64,000 nucleotides of DNA from Diphasiastrum complanatum (taxonomy: Eukaryota; Streptophyta; Lycopodiopsida; Lycopodiales; Lycopodiaceae): contig MU832171.1 of NCBI GenBank assembly GCA_029204225.1, positions 19,597 to 83,596 on the forward strand. The letters run 5' to 3'. The notes beneath the pieces are model-generated. The model saw only the letters and a list, made by a program, of their open reading frames with translations. It was not told the origin of the DNA and did no database searches. The position numbers and the translations under genes were made by a program. The stretch's first letter is position 1, and each line of letters starts with the position of its first letter. This document shows positions 1-12,695 of the stretch, one piece after another.

Positions 1-1600
1 AGTTCTTATTTATATCCATTTTATGTTTTGTTTTTATTTTATTTTTAATTAGATTTAATTTATAAATTTTATTTTTGAATCTCATTTTATTTAAATTATT
101 ATTATTTTTTCTTTCTTCTTACTGATTGTCTTTTGCTTCTTAGTCAACACTGGGTCTACCCAAGAGAATCCGGATTCTTTCGAAACCCAGTTAGCAACTT
201 ATGCTTGGGTACTGATGAGACATAAGCAATGCTATTTGGCTAAGATTTTTTGTTTATTGAATTTTTTATTGTTGTTTTGACTTAGATCCTTTGACTTTTT
301 GAGTTGCTCGTATATTGTTTTTAAGGTTTACCTTATGACATCACTGACTTCTCTATATAAATTTGCGAAATTGGATATATTCTAATTTCACAAATAGATA
401 CTTTCTACCTTCCAACTACAACCTAATCTAAGGATACCCCCCAAAATCTACTTGAAAGACATTGCCCGTATGTGCTTGTAAATGAATTTGCTTGACTCAA
501 AATCACTGCTCAGGAAACATTCACACCTCTAAGGGACCTAGTACCCATGAAACTAGGATGTTGATAATAGGCGCTGTCTGATCTCTACCTCCTTTGTCAT
601 GTGGAGCTGCATGTCTTCATGGTCCGACTCTAGTGCGTAAATTTGGTATAGGCACTGCTCTATCTGTCCCCCAACACCCTTCGAATATGCTCATGGAGCT
701 GTTGTCTCTATTGAGACAGGCCAAGAAGGCCTTGCCTCTGCTGAATCTTGTTGAACCCCTGCAAATATTGACTCTTCTGATCGCACTCCCCTGTCGATGA
801 TGCCAGATGGCCTGGAAGGCCCAACTGCAGATGGTGATGGCATAGAGGGCCAATGGTGGTGATCTGGATGGACCTACAAAAGGTGATAAATCCTGCATCA
901 CTGCTGCTTGCACCCAAACTTCTGCCAATCGATCCAAGTTGCCCACCAACCTATGGCATTGGTTTGTGGGCACTGACCCAGTAGATCCTGCCTCTTCGTA
1001 TTTAACCTCAAGATGATCTCACATCTGCAAGAATCACCTGTACAACATGCAACGCCCATTGTCCGTCCATCTGCCCCACTCAAGGCAAGCAAATGTACCC
1101 TCATAGAGGTGCTGGATAAAGTCTGTCCACAGCACAGGAAATGTCATTTGCATGCACTGGAACCTGTGTATGGCACTGCCCCATTGAGTAAATCCATCTC
1201 CACCCAAATGCCTCGTCTCACCACACTCATGGCTACAGAAAAAAAAGCAAACTCTGCCCAAAAAAGCAAAAGACTAGCAAGAAAACTAATGGGTACACAA
1301 GGAATGCCTAAAACGCTATAGAAGACCACAAATAAGTTCCAAAATGCTAAGAAATAGCTTGGAACAATGTCAACACGCTTTTTCTAGCGAACCTGGAGCA
1401 GATCTGAGCAACATATGTAAAAGAAAATGGACCACTACTGCATCCAAACTTAGCAAACCGAAAATGATGGAAAAACGAGCTTAAAAATGTGTTTCTCGGA
1501 TTTCTCTCCACACGCAATTTCAGAACCCTAATGGCATGTCAAAATGCCCCTTTCTATCTGATAGCAATCACATGAACTCCACCTTTTCCAAGATCACCCT
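1..1600. other. unassigned AT-rich flank, no gene recognised
   Basis: The first 600 bases are very AT-rich and hold no coding signal. Between about 590 and 1320 the base composition rises and short open stretches occur on both strands, including a Lys/Arg-rich tail ending near 1318, but stops interrupt every frame and I recognise no domain. It could be a decayed mobile-element gene or an upstream intron of the cyclophilin-like gene that ends at 3576. Confidence 0.3.
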
Positions 1601-1621
1601 CCTGAGTCCTATTGCTCCTCC

Positions 1622-1733
1622 TACGACTCCAAAAAAAACTTGATACAGAGACTTTGAAAGACCTTGAAGTGGCAGCTATGGCATTGTATGAGAGGATACT
1701 TGGAGGATTCCAATTCAGTACAAGCATGTCAGG
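1622..1733 (+). other. possible upstream coding exon, unproven
   Basis: One frame reads through a helical, charged segment (core residues KDLEVAAMALYERIL) and stops being open just after a consensus donor, G|GTGAGA, at about 1734. A real exon of the cyclophilin-like gene is one explanation, because that gene must have exons upstream of 2812. I cannot place the acceptor, and the segment shows no recognisable family signature, so this stays a guess. Confidence 0.2.
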
Positions 1734-2811
1734 TGAGATCTAGAGTTGTTGGGAGCAGGGTATGTCAACACCATTTGAGTTTTACGTAGATTAGTAGGGG
1801 GAGGAGGTTTTACAATCTAGTGGACTCTGGAGGTGATTCTTGTAGGATTGTGGATGTCTATGCTGGTTGTTGTGTCTGTATTATTGTCGACTGCTCATAT
1901 GTTGATTTCATGTTTCCCTTCGGGAGTGCAAGCTCATTTTGACGCAATCTTGAGACTCTCTGAGATTCAAAGGTTGGCATGTAATATCATTGAAGTCAAA
2001 AGACAATTTTCACATTTCCAGACGTTTCACACACTTGCATATATTTCAGCAACCTTTCAAGGTAGTGCCATCACATACCTACCTCAGAGTTCAGTTCTGA
2101 CGGCCTTTGTTCATTATGAAGCCAAGTTAACTAAAAATAAGGATGAGACTAGGGAAGGGCTACTTTTTCAATTATACTCCCAGGATGATCCCTTGAAGTG
2201 TTGTTTCTTTGATACACTGTTCACCCCCATGGTGATGCATGTAACAGAGGTTTTTTTTATGCCACAATCTTTTAGACTCATAGTTTCTGTTCATGTTTAT
2301 GCTTGAGGACAAATAAAAAAATTTCCCATGTTCCTGAAAGGATCAGCTTTTGTCACAGCTGATTTGGGAACTAATCTTCTGTGGCCATTAAAATTAAATT
2401 CCAATAGCAATAAGGCAAGGCGGTGTAGATTTGAAAATTCAAGTTTTGGGACACCAAACTCCAGGGTTGTATGTTGTATCTTGTAGGTGCGTTTTGTCTG
2501 ACTCCAGTTCAAGCTTGTTATATTGAGTTTTTCAACCATTTCAGTATCTGCTATAGATTATTTAATCAGAAGATTAAAAGTTTGATGTGCTCCTTATGAA
2601 TGTCTTCACTCATCCATTTTGACTATGATCAATTAGAGTTGAATTTTCAAAAATCTTCCTTGCAGCTCAATTACCTTCTACTCTTTTGTACACTAGAGTT
2701 TTTCCACAATTGAGTATTGAAAAACATTGAACGCTTTTTTTGAGCCTTCTATCAGGCTTTTTTGGTAGCTGGAGTTTGATCTTTTTAACTGTTACATGTT
2801 CTGTTCAACAG

Positions 2812-3576
2812 CTTCTTCCGGATTGTGCTCCAAAGTCTGTAGCTTATATCTTGGAACTACTTAAACTACGACACTGTGCTGGTTGCCATTTCTATAGAGC
2901 TGAAGGACGGGGAGTTGCATGGGATACAGAAGGTCGTCAATTGACTAAGGTTAAACCTTCCCATCTGTTTTTTGCTTTATCCTGTATCCTGCAAGGGATT
3001 GTGAAGAGAAAGCAGTCTCTTTTTGTCCTGGATTTGCTCTTGATTATCTCTAATAGATAAGAGAGAACAAAAGGGTATACCACAACCTTTTTGATGGATT
3101 GCCATAATGACTTCTACATTGGAATCAAGTCTTGGTTGGTTTTCTTTTTCTAGAAACTGTTGCATCCAGAGAATGGTTGTAAGCTAAGAGATCCATCCTG
3201 GTTCATTTCCATTGTAGTATTTTTCACATTGTTCTTATGAGTATAGGATATTACTGGTCCACCATATGCCGTTCTGCAAGGAAGCTTGGAGGCTCAAAGT
3301 TTTGCTTTCAAGGAGCTTCCTCTTGAAGCATGTCCCATGATGAAGCGTGGAATGGTTGGATGGCTTGGTGGTGGACCTGACTTTTTCATCAGTCTTGCAA
3401 ATCATGGAGAATGGTACCCAAAACATACAGTGTTTGCAACTGTGATAAGAGAAGACATGGCTTTGGTTGAAAAGCTTGCCGATCTACCGACAACTTTAAA
3501 TGTATGGAATGGCGTGAAGGTGTACGTTTTAAATGAAAATGTCAATTTGAAAGTGACAAGATCGAAGACCACATAA
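2812..3576 (+). CDS. cyclophilin-like peptidyl-prolyl isomerase, last two exons
   Basis: Two exons encode the C-terminal part of a plant cyclophilin-like protein, a fold whose members usually catalyse prolyl cis-trans isomerisation. Exon a (2812-2949) follows a pyrimidine-rich acceptor ending CAACAG and encodes LLPDCAPKSVAYILELL then RHCAGCHFYRAEGRG. Exon b (3247-3576) encodes GPPYAVLQGSLEAQ, then GGGPDFFISLANH and HTVFATVIREDM, and ends at TAA. The 297-bp intron is GT-AG and both exons are in phase 0, so they join in frame for 156 codons. The Phe-Phe-Ile-Ser-Leu-Ala block and the Thr-Val-Phe block are the conserved beta strands of the fold. The canonical FHR catalytic segment is replaced by FYRAEG, so activity is uncertain. 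The N-terminal exons were not found; they lie upstream, possibly outside the window. No stop or frameshift breaks these exons, so the gene may be functional. Confidence 0.72.
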
Positions 3577-3646
3577 CTGGGACTTAGGGTGGATAAACTT
3601 TAAGCTGTCACCTGAATTATGATGCTTTGCTTATGAAAATGCTGCA

Positions 3647-3652
3647 AATAAA
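3647..3652 (+). terminator. candidate poly(A) signal
   Basis: An AATAAA hexamer lies 70 bases after the stop codon of the cyclophilin-like gene, a usual distance for a plant near-upstream element. The hexamer is common in AT-rich DNA, so position is the main support. Confidence 0.35.
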
Positions 3653-3659
3653 GGATGTC

Positions 3660-6417
3660 ATAGGCTTCAATACAACGAGGGATAGTGCTATTTATCACAG
3701 GATGATCTTCGACACAAGGGTCTGCTTCTCAAGAATGGTATTCTGCTCTGTGCCAAAACAATTATGAAGTTGAAATAGAGGTAATTTGGCACAGTTGCCG
3801 AGGTCCCTCCGTAAAGAAGCATGTAATTATTGCAGAGAGAGTTTGAGCCTGAAAAATCACCATTGAAGAAAGGTTGGGACCAATCTGTCATTTCATGAAT
3901 AGATCCAAGGAAGACATTGCACGAGAGACCTGGTTGATGTCAGTCGAATATATTGAATTTAATTTTGTGTAAGAATAGTTTCAGAGAATAGGGAACAGAA
4001 ATATTGCGCAATTGGGAGCTAGTACTCACAATCAAAGGGAGATCAGATGAACCAAATCAAGAATTCTTGATTCCTTTGTCTGAGATAGCATTCATGAAAA
4101 ATGATTATTTGAAAGATTTTTTTTCTTCCTGCAAGTTTTTCTAATAGAAGAGCAATATGGTTGCCATAATACAGATGAAATCAATACTTCTAGTTCACTG
4201 GTATCCTTTTTCCCTATACCAATTTAGCTCAAAGAGGTTACTTTAAAAGTGCAATGAAGAGTATTTGCATTTCCACGGCAGATGACTCTTTCAGTTCTAC
4301 TTCTATTTTTTGTGTGTGTTGAAGACCAATTACTGATTGTTCTTTTTTATTGAGTTTCGATTCTGTTAACCCCTGAACGTCTTTGAACTTTTCTTATGAT
4401 ATTCATTGCACTCAATAATGATAGCTTCTTCACTAGTGACATTACTTATGTTGATCAGACTTTGGGAGTCTAGGATGATAAGTTCGTATTCCAGAATTGT
4501 AGCAAAGCCATGTTGTAAAGTGTAGTTGACCTAGTTTCAATGAATGGTAGAGGTCTATGTTGATGAATTATCTGTTACTTCATATGCAATTAGGTGCTGA
4601 TCGGTAAGAGGAAAGCAATGAATAATTAGCAACTACAAAAAAGGGACTTATTCATGGAGTGTATGCTGGTAAGTCTTAACAGACAGCAACTTTCATAAGC
4701 CAACCTTGGCAATTCCTACAAACATAGCAACAAGATGTTGCAGTCAATCAAGTTGATTTTACTAGTCACAAGTCCAAAAGTGTTTGAGGCTACGGATGGA
4801 CAATTGGGAGGATATTTTGACAAATTTGCTATTGGTAACAAGTAAGAGAACTAATATTGCTTATTTGTGTGGAAACATTATTAGAGCTTGATGTGTAGAG
4901 ACCACATTTTCGTAAATCTTTAGGACCTAGGTCTGCTGCAGGATTGTGGAAAAGCTTGAATGGTAGAATTTATCCATAATGATGTTGGTGATGACAACTA
5001 AGAGCATTAATGATGCTTAGTTCATTAAAAAAATCATTGGGGTTGCATCCTAGAAACCATTTTTGTGTCTATAGTTGGAATTCTAAAAGTTTCCTGCACA
5101 AGAAGAGTGATGTTTTGGACACCTTGTATGTTGCATAATGAAAAACTGATTCCTGCCATCTATGTGATTGAACACAGAATTCAGCCACTAGGTGTATAAT
5201 AAAAGCTGATATCTAAGGGGCACTTTTGTGTGATAAGAGGTCATGTATGCAGCAAAATTATGTTGCCCTTCATGCATTAGAAATGATGGCTTTTTAACTA
5301 TATTTATGCAATTGAAGATAATTGTTTAAGAACCTTGGACCTTTCTGTGCAACATAGCAGGTTGCTTTTGGGCGTCTTTCATAAAACCTCACGATATAGA
5401 CTAAGTACATAAACGTTCGAGGTATTTTTTAAGAGTATATGTGAAACTTTGTTTTTATTATGTGTGAACGAGCTATGTGTTTAGAGTCTTAATCATTATG
5501 GCGTACATTACACTTCTAATTTGTCTTGATTATATTTTATGGGGATTTCTCTTCATTATACTTGTTGTTTGAAAATACACATGCATGCAAGTGAACCATG
5601 GATTTGTGAAAGCGAGTAAATTAGATGAATGTAAGCATTATTGCTCTTGGATAAGAGCTCATCCTAGATGCTTTGTAGGGGGATGTTTGGGCTTGGCCTC
5701 ACTATGATGTACCATGTACAAATTGTGATGCTAGTCGAATGAGCGACAAAAGACAAGGTGATTGATACACATGAGAAGATTTGACTTACTCATGTATTCA
5801 AATCGTTAAAATATAGAAAAACAAAGATAAAAATTTATTTTTACTGCTAAAACTCACCTAAGAGTGATATTTGGGCTATTAGCAAATCGTCACAATAGCT
5901 TATCGATATCGTGGCAAAGCTAAAAGAAAATATTGATGACCAAGATAATTACACACATGGAACAAGCAACTTCATTGATTTATAAAGCAGTACAATAGAT
6001 GACATATATTTTACATATGCACACCTCAAGGTAGAAGTTCCATACACTAGCACATCACCATCATCATTATTAAGAAGTACCTTGAGGTAGGCTATTGATC
6101 CTCTTTTAAGACCCTTGAGGCAATCATGAATACAAGGTAACTACGCTCCTCCATAAACTTAAAACTACTACCTTGAGTTTTGTGCCAATGTTGAAATTTG
6201 ACCAATTGTATTTTTGTGAATTATTCCAAGTGTAAAATAAAGGCAAACATTTTTTATGATCGTCAGCATAAAGGCACTTTCTAAGGAAATCGGTAAGTTT
6301 TACAAAAGGAATTATGAAAAGCCTTCAAATGAAGTTCATGTATGTACATCGTTTTGAGAGGGGATGCAACTTGTCAAAGTTATACAATTATGATTGACCT
6401 TTCAGATTGTTACCAAC
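3660..6417. other. intergenic, nothing recognised
   Basis: About 2.7 kb of AT-rich DNA without a long open frame, terminal repeats or recognisable transposon protein. I see no RNA gene in it by eye. Confidence 0.4.
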
Positions 6418-6560
6418 TTTGCCAAGTTTGATGGATCTTCAAGAGATCTTGATCAATGAAAAATATAGGCTTCAAGCAAGAGGTGGATCTACATCGACAC
6501 TTCAAGAGGAGGCTATGTTCACAAAGGACAAATTCAAGGGAAAAGGCAAAAGTAAGTGGT
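6418..6560 (+). pseudogene. copia gag fragment
   Basis: This stretch is nearly identical at the nucleotide level to 26159-26290, the C-terminal gag of the copia element at 24.6-30.4 kb. It encodes the shared words LPSLMDLQEILIN and YRLQARGGS and then ends abruptly. No LTR or other element part adjoins it, so it is an orphan scrap of the same family. Confidence 0.75.
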
Positions 6561-7175
6561 CTTAATATTGATGGGAATTGTTATACAATAAAATAGTCAT
6601 GGCCATGGATAATGCAAAGTGAGTATAACAATCTAAATCCTTTAGGGTTTCTATTTAAATAGATTGTTATCTTTTAGAATATCTCAAATAGATCTGTCTT
6701 TAATTGAAATACTAGTGAGCCATGTTCATAAAAATCAAATTCCATTAATGACCACAACCAACACAATTTCGTGTCTAGTGTCAAGGGAACAATTACAGAC
6801 ATTCGAATGCATATTATGAAATAGCTTATTTGTCTTGATGAATTTTTGACAATTTTTGGCATACACTATGCATTTTGGTAGCCTTACAACTATTTATGTT
6901 AGGAAAATTGAGATGATCAGATAGTCAAGGAATCACATCTAGATAATAATTATCCCTGATTTTATTTAAAATGATGGGGAAACCCATGATCAAACAAGAA
7001 GATTAAAGTATTTAAAAAAAAATACCGTAGAACGGTAGAAATGAATAAAGCTACCTAAAAGCTAAGTAAAACTTAGAATAGTAAGCTAATTACTTAAAAC
7101 CAACTGCCCGATGTAAGTCAGAAATTAAATATTAAACTAATTACTCAAAACCAACTACCTGATGTAAATCACTAA
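6561..7175. other. intergenic, nothing recognised
   Basis: AT-rich DNA between two transposon remnants. A short near-repeat occurs near 7090-7110 and 7145-7165 (ACCAACTGCC / ACCAACTACC followed by TGATGTAA), the only internal structure noticed. Confidence 0.3.
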
Positions 7176-8044
7176 CTAAAATAGATCCAGTAATAGGTAA
7201 TGCAGGAAGTTTCTAGTAGCCGCTCCTGCAAACTGAGCTCGTCGAAGAATTGAAATCGCCTGTGAACATTGTAATGCTATAGAAATACGCTGGCGGTAGA
7301 AAGAAATAATGACGGAAGGTAAGGTAATGCTTTGTCCTTGGCGTTTCACCATAAGCTCCGCACATAAAAATAAAAAATCATTAAATTTCTTGTGAAGACA
7401 ACCATAAGTTTCCAAGGCAAAGGGGATGAAATCTTCACCGGGTGCACAATCATTATAATCTCGTTCCTTTTCTTGAGCTGCTTGAGATGCAGCGGCCCCT
7501 TGCATGGTGGAAGAACGACGAAGAAGGTCCTGACGAGAGGGATCGGCAATTACAACATCTCCCAGAGTATGAATTCCATCACGCGAGAGAACAATGTCAA
7601 CTCATCGTCTGGTAGATTGTGAAGAAGACTTTAGTAAAATGTGTGTATGTTCTCGAACAACATGAAAGCCACTATCATGAGCAATAGCAGCCAGGGCATC
7701 ACGAATGGAATCATGTGAAACAAGACGTTCTCTACCTGATGGACAACGCATAAGATGACTACCCAAGGAATCCAATACATGCCCACATGAACACTTAGAG
7801 ATACCAATTAACATTGGATGTGGAAGTTATCAGGTGAAGGAGATACGCAACGTAGAAGATAGCTAGGACGTTGAGCAAAGCACTGAGTGAGAATTCCAAA
7901 TGCAACCTGAGAATTTCCAAGATTTGGCAACAAATCAGAATGTCGAGCAAATCCATGCAGAGCTTCCTGCATAAATGAATTGACATATCCAGAAGAACCA
8001 AACACTAATATCTCTTGGACTCCTAAATTCTTAGGAGAAAACAT
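7176..8044 (-). pseudogene. R2-like non-LTR retrotransposon, 3' fragment with endonuclease domain
   Basis: Reading on the minus strand, 8044-7808 encodes the end of the reverse-transcriptase/thumb region (LPNLGNSQVAFGILTQCFAQ), matching 51390-51490 of the larger copy in this window. The reading then jumps by an internal deletion to 7814-7602, with a zinc-knuckle-like C-S-C-G..H-L-M-R-C and HDSIRDALAAIA, and continues after a TGA near 7605 into a restriction-like-endonuclease signature (VDIVLSRDG, GDVVIADPSR). The C-terminus reads GEDFIPFALETYGCLHKKF. This order is that of R2-type non-LTR elements. Frameshifts, a stop and the deletion make it inactive. It keeps the CxC...HxxxxC cysteines that the larger copy has lost. 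Confidence 0.8.
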
Positions 8045-8856
8045 TATACCAACGTCTTTGGAGTTTGGTAAGTCTAACTCTAAACATTATTTTATCTTGA
8101 TGAGCATGAAATTTGGTATTGATGTTATTGGAGCATTTTAGAAATGTTTGAAAAAATATACATGGAATATCTATCTACAATGTGGAACAATATAACCATC
8201 TCAACATGTCTTTGGAGTCACAAGCCAAGAAAAAGCTCGGGTTATCTAAGCTCTGGTAGATGTGGTAAATATGCTTGGAGCATATGTTTATGATATATGA
8301 AACGAGCGTATAAAGTAGCTTTCCCCGGTCAGTACTAATTGTTTTCATTAGGCATACAAGTGCAACCCTTTAGGCTTAGATTATAGTAGAATAATCTATC
8401 GCGATCTTCAACCAAAGAATGTAATTCCCAAAGGTGGCTTATTTCTACATAGCATGAAAAGATAATGTGGCTTGCAAGGGAAGATATTCAAATTGATGGA
8501 CATTTTGTGAATCTTTAAATTATGCTCAAGTTCTGTGAAAAGCATACATGTGTATCATAGACTCCCATAGGACTCAAAGTTCTTGCTAAAGCCAAAATCA
8601 TAATGCTACTCGTTGAATCATTTAGCGCCTACCTATAATGTTTCCTTTGAAGTCTACAATGAAGGATTTGTTGTTTTTTGTTGCTCCTTGATGTCCTGTC
8701 CTAAGGCTGTGTGAAAAGTAGCTAGCAAACTAGCTACATTGCCTAAGACTCCATTTGGGAGGTTTTGACCCACTGCTAACAACCAAAGCATTTTTCCACT
8801 GTTATGAGAAAGTGATATCTCCTGTTGTTGCTTGCAGATTGATTGTTGCCAAAGAT
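8045..8856. other. intergenic, nothing firm
   Basis: No conserved coding segment seen. The last ~80 bases may be the leader of the copia gag fragment that begins at 8857. Confidence 0.3.
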
Positions 8857-9095
8857 GTCACTATCTATAGACAGGTTCACCATTGAGAAGTTCAATGAGA
8901 AAAACTTCCATACATGGCAGATCAAGGTGAGAATGGCCTTGATTGAAAGAGATGTATGGAGGGTGGTTAATGGCAATGAGTGTAAACATGCTCAAGATGT
9001 TGGCATATAGAGCAATTGGGAGCAAAAGGATGCAAAGTCTTTGTCCATCATTGTTCTGAGCATTGCAGATTCACAAATCAACCATGTAAGTTCTA
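8857..9095 (+). pseudogene. copia gag N-terminal fragment
   Basis: From ATG at 8857 the frame reads MSLSIDRFTIEKFNEKNF then HTWQIKVRMALIERDVW, the usual start of a plant Ty1/copia Gag (an aromatic-rich N-W-x-x-W-K type segment). A stop follows after about 50 codons, the frame resumes for another 25, and the sequence then ends at the LTR that starts at 9101. This copia copy was broken by that insertion. Confidence 0.65.
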
Positions 9096-9100
9096 CTAGG

Positions 9101-9922
9101 TGTGTACTTTTCACACGTGTGGGGACAGCCCACACGTGTGTAAATGATCTCCTAAGGTGTGTGTGATTGCACATGGATCTAGCACCAACAAGATAGAATC
9201 AATGTAGCTTGACAATTTATTCTAAGACAAGAGCACATTAAACATGTATGAATCATTCACCATTCATCACCCACATTGCAGGGCAACTTGTGATGAAAAA
9301 AACTAAGTAAAAAAGTGGGTTGCTCTTGGGTGCATAGAGAATACACGAGGTAGCTCTCGAATAGAGAGAGAGAGAGAGAGAGTATGGGAAAAACTCTATG
9401 TGCAAAATCAAGACCTCTCCAAAAAAACTCAATGTAGAATGAGCTCTCTCTCACTCTCTCATAGTAGCTCCGGCTCCAAGAGGTGTGGAAATGGTGCTCA
9501 ATGATTGGACCTCTCTAGAATCACCTCTTACTTTGATTGGACCACTTACATGCCACCTCTTACATTGATTGGACCATTTTGGTGCATCCTTCACTATGAT
9601 TGGTCCATGTTGACAAATAAGATTATGAGGTGCAATGTCACTAGCCCTCTACCATCAAGCCAAGTGTAAGCAACCTACACTATCACGATCTAATCCAAGT
9701 CTAAATTTGGCCTAATCACTTAATTACAAGTGTACAATGAGTGGTTTTGATAAAGAACCCCCAAACCTCAAAATTAAGGCCTATTGACTATTCAAACTCA
9801 TCATAAATGAACTAAAGTGATTATGACTACCCTTTACACATGAGAACATGCTCCACACATGTGATATTTCACTATGTACATGAAATTGCAAAATGATCAA
9901 GCTAGATTTTGTCAAATCTTCA
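9101..9922 (-). repeat. 3' LTR of minus-strand gag-only element
   Basis: On the minus strand the segment starts TGAAGATTTG directly after a purine tract (TTTTTGAGGAG) and ends GTACACA. It contains two CACACGTGTG palindromes near its end and a short GA run. A diverged partial relative lies at 16298-16805. The purine tract just to the right identifies it as the 3' LTR of the element whose gag lies at 10110-10953. Confidence 0.6.
9363..9382 (+). repeat. (GA)10 microsatellite inside the LTR
   Basis: Short uninterrupted AG dinucleotide run within the LTR at 9101-9922. Confidence 0.9.
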
Positions 9923-10109
9923 CTCCTCAAAAACTAGCTTGATGAGATACTAGATCAAACAAAAAACTTGTTAAGTGGATCCTTTGGTATGAATATGATG
10001 TGAAAACCAGCCAATGGACCCTTGATACCAACAAATTCACCAAATTCATGAGAGGATTTCTTGATGGAAATCTTTTTCCAATCTCCTTGATGAACATTTC
10101 ACCAATTGG

Positions 10110-10953
10110 CTACCATTTCCTTTTGTTCCCTACATGCTTGAAAAAGATCTTGGGCTTGAAAGCTCCACTTCCTTGAATATCGTTGCACCATAATGAGGGA
10201 AATCCAAGGCCTCCATGCCAAGGACCATGAAGATCAAGATCACAAAATAGGAAATACATCCAATTGAAGTCTTCAATGAAGGAGTCACATAAAAAAGCAC
10301 GATCTTTGCTTCTACATGATGAACCAAGATGAAAAAATTGATGAGAAGTAGAACACCTTGGCAATAACTCACCATGTGCCTTTACCAAAGCACCATCTTC
10401 AAAAGTCTTACCATCATGGAACATAGATTGAGCTAAACCAATTGCCTTCTCCTCCTTGGAATGATCCAAGCTCCTCTTGACCATACACCTCCTTGATTGC
10501 ATAAATCCATCAATGATCACTTGCACTAACTCACTTTCGTTGAGATGGTCTCCTATGCAAGCTGCAAGCTCTCTATGAAGATCTTTCACTCTCATGACAA
10601 AACTTGAGACACTCTCATCACTCTTTTGGTAGCATTGAAAGATTTGACTTTTAAGAGTAAGCAATCTAAATGTGTTCTTGGCCTCATAGATGGATTTTAG
10701 TGTGTCCCAAGCCTCCTTGGCTGATGAGCCAATCTCCCTCAACACTTCATTGGATACAGTCATCTTGATAATATGTAGAGCCATCCTTGCCCTCTTCTTG
10801 TACTTCTGGACCTCTTGGAGCACTTGTGGCTCCTCCTCAAGTCCTAGCACAATATCCATCACATGGAGTACAAAATTGACTCCGTCCTCACCTTCCAAAT
10901 GGCATAATTAGAGGTGGTCAATCTCTCAACTTGCTCCAATAGTATGGAAGCCA
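10110..10953 (-). pseudogene. copia-type gag of a pol-less LTR element
   Basis: The frame begins at ATG 10953 (MASILLEQVERL, then TSNYAIWKVRTESIL) and needs one frameshift near 10870 to continue as MDIVLGLEEEPQVLQEV and EVLREIGSSAKEAWDTLKSI. This is a UBN2-type Ty1/copia Gag: an N-terminal W-K segment, a central EAWDTLK motif and an LTLKSQIFQ helix. After about 175 residues the similarity stops, and the remaining ~90 open residues match nothing known to me. No protease, integrase or polymerase follows before the purine tract at ~9923, so the element is non-autonomous and depended on proteins made elsewhere. Confidence 0.75.
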
Positions 10954-11109
10954 TCTTCCCTTGAGAAATTGAATTGTAATGGATCCAAACACAAACAAAA
11001 GTGTTGCCTCTCTCTCAAAGAAAGATCCAATAAAGGTGTCCAACATGTGAAACAAGTCAAGTCAATCAAAGCCTCAAGCTTTTTGTATATAACCCAAGGG
11101 GTTTAGATG

Positions 11110-11113
11110 ATGT

Positions 11114-11197
<84 letters not shown>
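11110..11197 (+). repeat. compound (GT)n(GA)n microsatellite
   Basis: About 15 GT units run directly into about 29 GA units. Open frames called across it (Ser-Leu or His-Thr repeats) are artefacts of the repeat. The same compound order occurs, on the other strand, at 16008-16146 and 55723-55820. Confidence 0.97.
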
Positions 11198-11200
<3 letters not shown>

Positions 11201-12683
11201 GAATCACATAAAAAACAACATTCTTGAATTGCGAAAAGCTCAAGATGGAGAGCCTCCTAAAGTTTGAATGAACTATGATTTTCTCATATGCAAATTCATA
11301 CCGTAGACCATATAGCAACATTACAATCTAGCTAAAACATGAGAAACAAGCAATAATATTCCATTCTTTTACATGATGTTCCTTGGCAAACGATGGGCAA
11401 ACATACACCAATCGTAGATCAAACATGACCTTCAAATGCAACAATTACCAAAATGGTCAACCAACCATTATATATAATGACGATGGCTAACCCAACTACG
11501 CATCCAATCTAAGATAGGTTAGATATGTGAATAGTTGCTATCTGATGCCAATTAAGATATGAGTTTGAAGATCTCAAGTTAGATGGGTGACAAATTGCAA
11601 CCAAGTGAGTGAGTTTGGCAAGTGGCTAAAGATACAAGATGAGGATGACCAAGGACCAAACACGGTTATAGTAAAACGTATCTAACTATTGATTGGCACA
11701 TTAGTAATCAATCCATGTGAGACCACATTGCTTTTTTAATTGGACTTCTCATGACAACTTTCTTCGTGTTGCCAGTAACACGTGCTCTTAAAACTCTTGA
11801 GCTATCTTGCTTTCAAAATGCATCTATATTCACATTTTTGAAGGCTTTAGAAAAGCAACACATAAGCACTTTAGAAATCAAAACATGAAAAGAAACCATC
11901 ATTCAATTTAAAAGCATAGTGCCAAAAGTGGGAGAGAACCTTTTTGTAAAAGAAGATAATTTTAGATCGCCTGGTTTAATCTTAAAATTGTGCATTCTTG
12001 TTAGGAAGAAATTTGTGAGCTAATGCAATCAATGTTCACAAGCAAGATTGCAAAAACCAAGGATATAGTCTTTCACATTTGCTTGTCCACATATGAGGTT
12101 TTGATCATCTCTTCATTGAACCTTTAAGAAATTCTGATCTTTTCTTTTAAACGTTTGGTTGCATGCGGGACAAGAACATATAGATGATACTTGATACACA
12201 CATCACGCCATAAGTTTGCAACGAGCAGAGGTACCTACCTGATCTGCTGCCAAAAACTTGATCAATTAAGGGTGGGCTTGACCCAGAAGTGGCTTTTCGC
12301 CACGGGGCCAATGCCCCACTCATACAGCAGCAGAGTGATATACGTAGATCGTGAACAAAACAAGGACTATGATACAACCAAGCAAAACACGTCCTCAGAA
12401 AATTTTGTCTTCATAAGGCTATCACCATCAAAGAGCTAGCTGTTGCTTGAACTGTAATGTACACTTAATTTTGGCTAAAACATAATAATACAATAGAATT
12501 CATGATCTTAAAGTGCTTGCAAGTAATTTGGATCGTGAATGAGAATGCTCTTTCTTTGTAGAGTGGTACTTTTCTAGTTGCAGGTTGATATCCTATAAAC
12601 AGAGGAAATCATAAACAGATCTCAGATCGACTTCTCCTATTCTTATAGTCGTTGTTACCATAGAGAATCTGCATACTTCAGGG
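11198..12683. other. intergenic, nothing recognised
   Basis: No conserved coding segment or terminal repeat was seen. The right end is the 3' flank of the DUF688-like gene. Confidence 0.35.
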
Positions 12684-12689
12684 TTTATT
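12684..12689 (-). terminator. candidate poly(A) signal of the DUF688-like gene
   Basis: AATAAA on the minus strand begins 7 bases past the stop codon at 12696. That is closer than usual, so a later signal may be the one used. Confidence 0.25.
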
Positions 12690-12695
12690 CTTATA

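Noticed and set aside
1833-2306. 157-codon frame as an upstream exon of the cyclophilin-like gene
   Set aside because: No similarity to the family, no fitting acceptor and donor with the right phase, and composition typical of intronic DNA.
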